Positions 63,968 through 64,000 of a DNA stretch of 64,000 bases are shown here, piece after piece. The notes under the pieces are model-generated. The model did not search any database and was not told where the DNA came from. It saw nothing but the letters and a program-made list of their open reading frames with translations. The stretch is from Clostridium lundense DSM 17049. Lineage in GTDB: Bacteria; Bacillota; Clostridia; Clostridiales; Clostridiaceae. Within the stretch, counting starts at the first letter, position 1, and each line of letters begins with the position of its first letter. The DNA lies in contig NZ_JHVC01000010.1 of the NCBI RefSeq assembly GCF_000619945.1, positions 91,058 to 155,057 of the forward strand. Direction: 5' to 3'. A program made the translations under genes and the position numbers.

Positions 63968-64000
63968 CCTATGACTGTTCTTTAAATCTGTTCCACTGAT

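Larger units (their letters stand above)
44300..64000 (+). mobile_element. Integrative mobilizable element in rlmD carrying Hachiman-like and type IIG-like defence genes (right end beyond or at the window edge)
   Basis: The element holds, in order: HamA/HamB-like genes, an XRE regulator, ParA, ParB, a methylase/SNF2-type protein with nested tnpV, a RepA-like ATPase, a DUF6075 gene, oriT and MOBV relaxase, a ribbon-helix-helix gene, a single-chain restriction-modification gene, a small gene, and a large serine recombinase. No coupling protein or mating-pore genes are seen, so it should need a helper. The recombinase ends 33 bases before the window edge, so the right junction is probably at or just past it. 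Its A+T content is close to the host's, which suggests transfer among clostridia. Confidence 0.82.

Noticed and set aside
63968..64000. Possible right junction with rlmD tail (last bases ACTGAT)
   Set aside because: Six bases that could begin a Leu-Met codon pair are too few to call attR, and no shared crossover dinucleotide is certain.
1..64000. CRISPR arrays, rRNA or tRNA genes, insertion sequences with DDE transposases
   Set aside because: None was recognised on reading; the only recombinase is the large serine type.

Overview
The window is very A+T-rich. It carries a classical low-GC Firmicute gene order (alr-mazEF, ftsEX, uvrBA, uvrC-murB-rapZ-yvcK-whiA, dnaE-pfkA-pyk), a SAM-I riboswitch and a GerS-type germination lipoprotein beside alr. 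Together these point to a spore-forming Clostridium or close relative; I cannot name the species. Nearly all genes lie on the + strand.

Positions 1-44300 are chromosomal core. From left to right: the end of an ECF transporter S subunit with a methyltransferase and a DUF3842 gene; a YihY-type membrane protein; a SAM riboswitch controlling an NhaC-superfamily (MetT-like) transporter; small membrane and DUF6514 proteins; acpS-nnr-gerS-alr-mazEF; a split transketolase; a structured ~138 bp intergenic repeat; a YitT protein; ftsEX-ctp with a MinJ-like PDZ protein; uvrBA; an FHA/FtsW/PBP cluster; YhaM-like RNase; uvrC; murB; rapZ-yvcK-whiA; a YtoI-like protein; dnaE; pfkA; pyk; an aldo/keto reductase; and rlmD.

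From about 44300 to the right edge (about 19.7 kb) lies an integrative mobilizable element inserted in the 3' end of rlmD (rumA). The last eight codons of rlmD look element-derived. The element has its own large serine recombinase (62348-63967), a MOBV relaxase (57599-58588) beside an oriT that closely resembles the pMV158 type, a ParA/ParB pair, a RepA-like ATPase with iteron-like repeats, and a giant methylase/SNF2-type protein whose helicase end has decayed. No type IV secretion genes are visible, so it probably borrows a conjugation machine from a helper element.

The element carries two defence systems. A Hachiman-like HamA (DUF1837 nuclease) and HamB (helicase) pair sits at its left end. 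A single-chain nuclease-methylase-specificity restriction enzyme, preceded by a small ribbon-helix-helix gene with a palindromic operator-promoter, sits near its right end.

The most unusual signal is a complete tnpV-family gene (50616-50984), with its own ribosome binding site, written in the +1 frame inside the giant methylase/helicase gene. In the host frame the same DNA encodes only a low-complexity Gly/Ser/Glu/Asn-rich linker. This looks like a dual-coding (overprinted) region.
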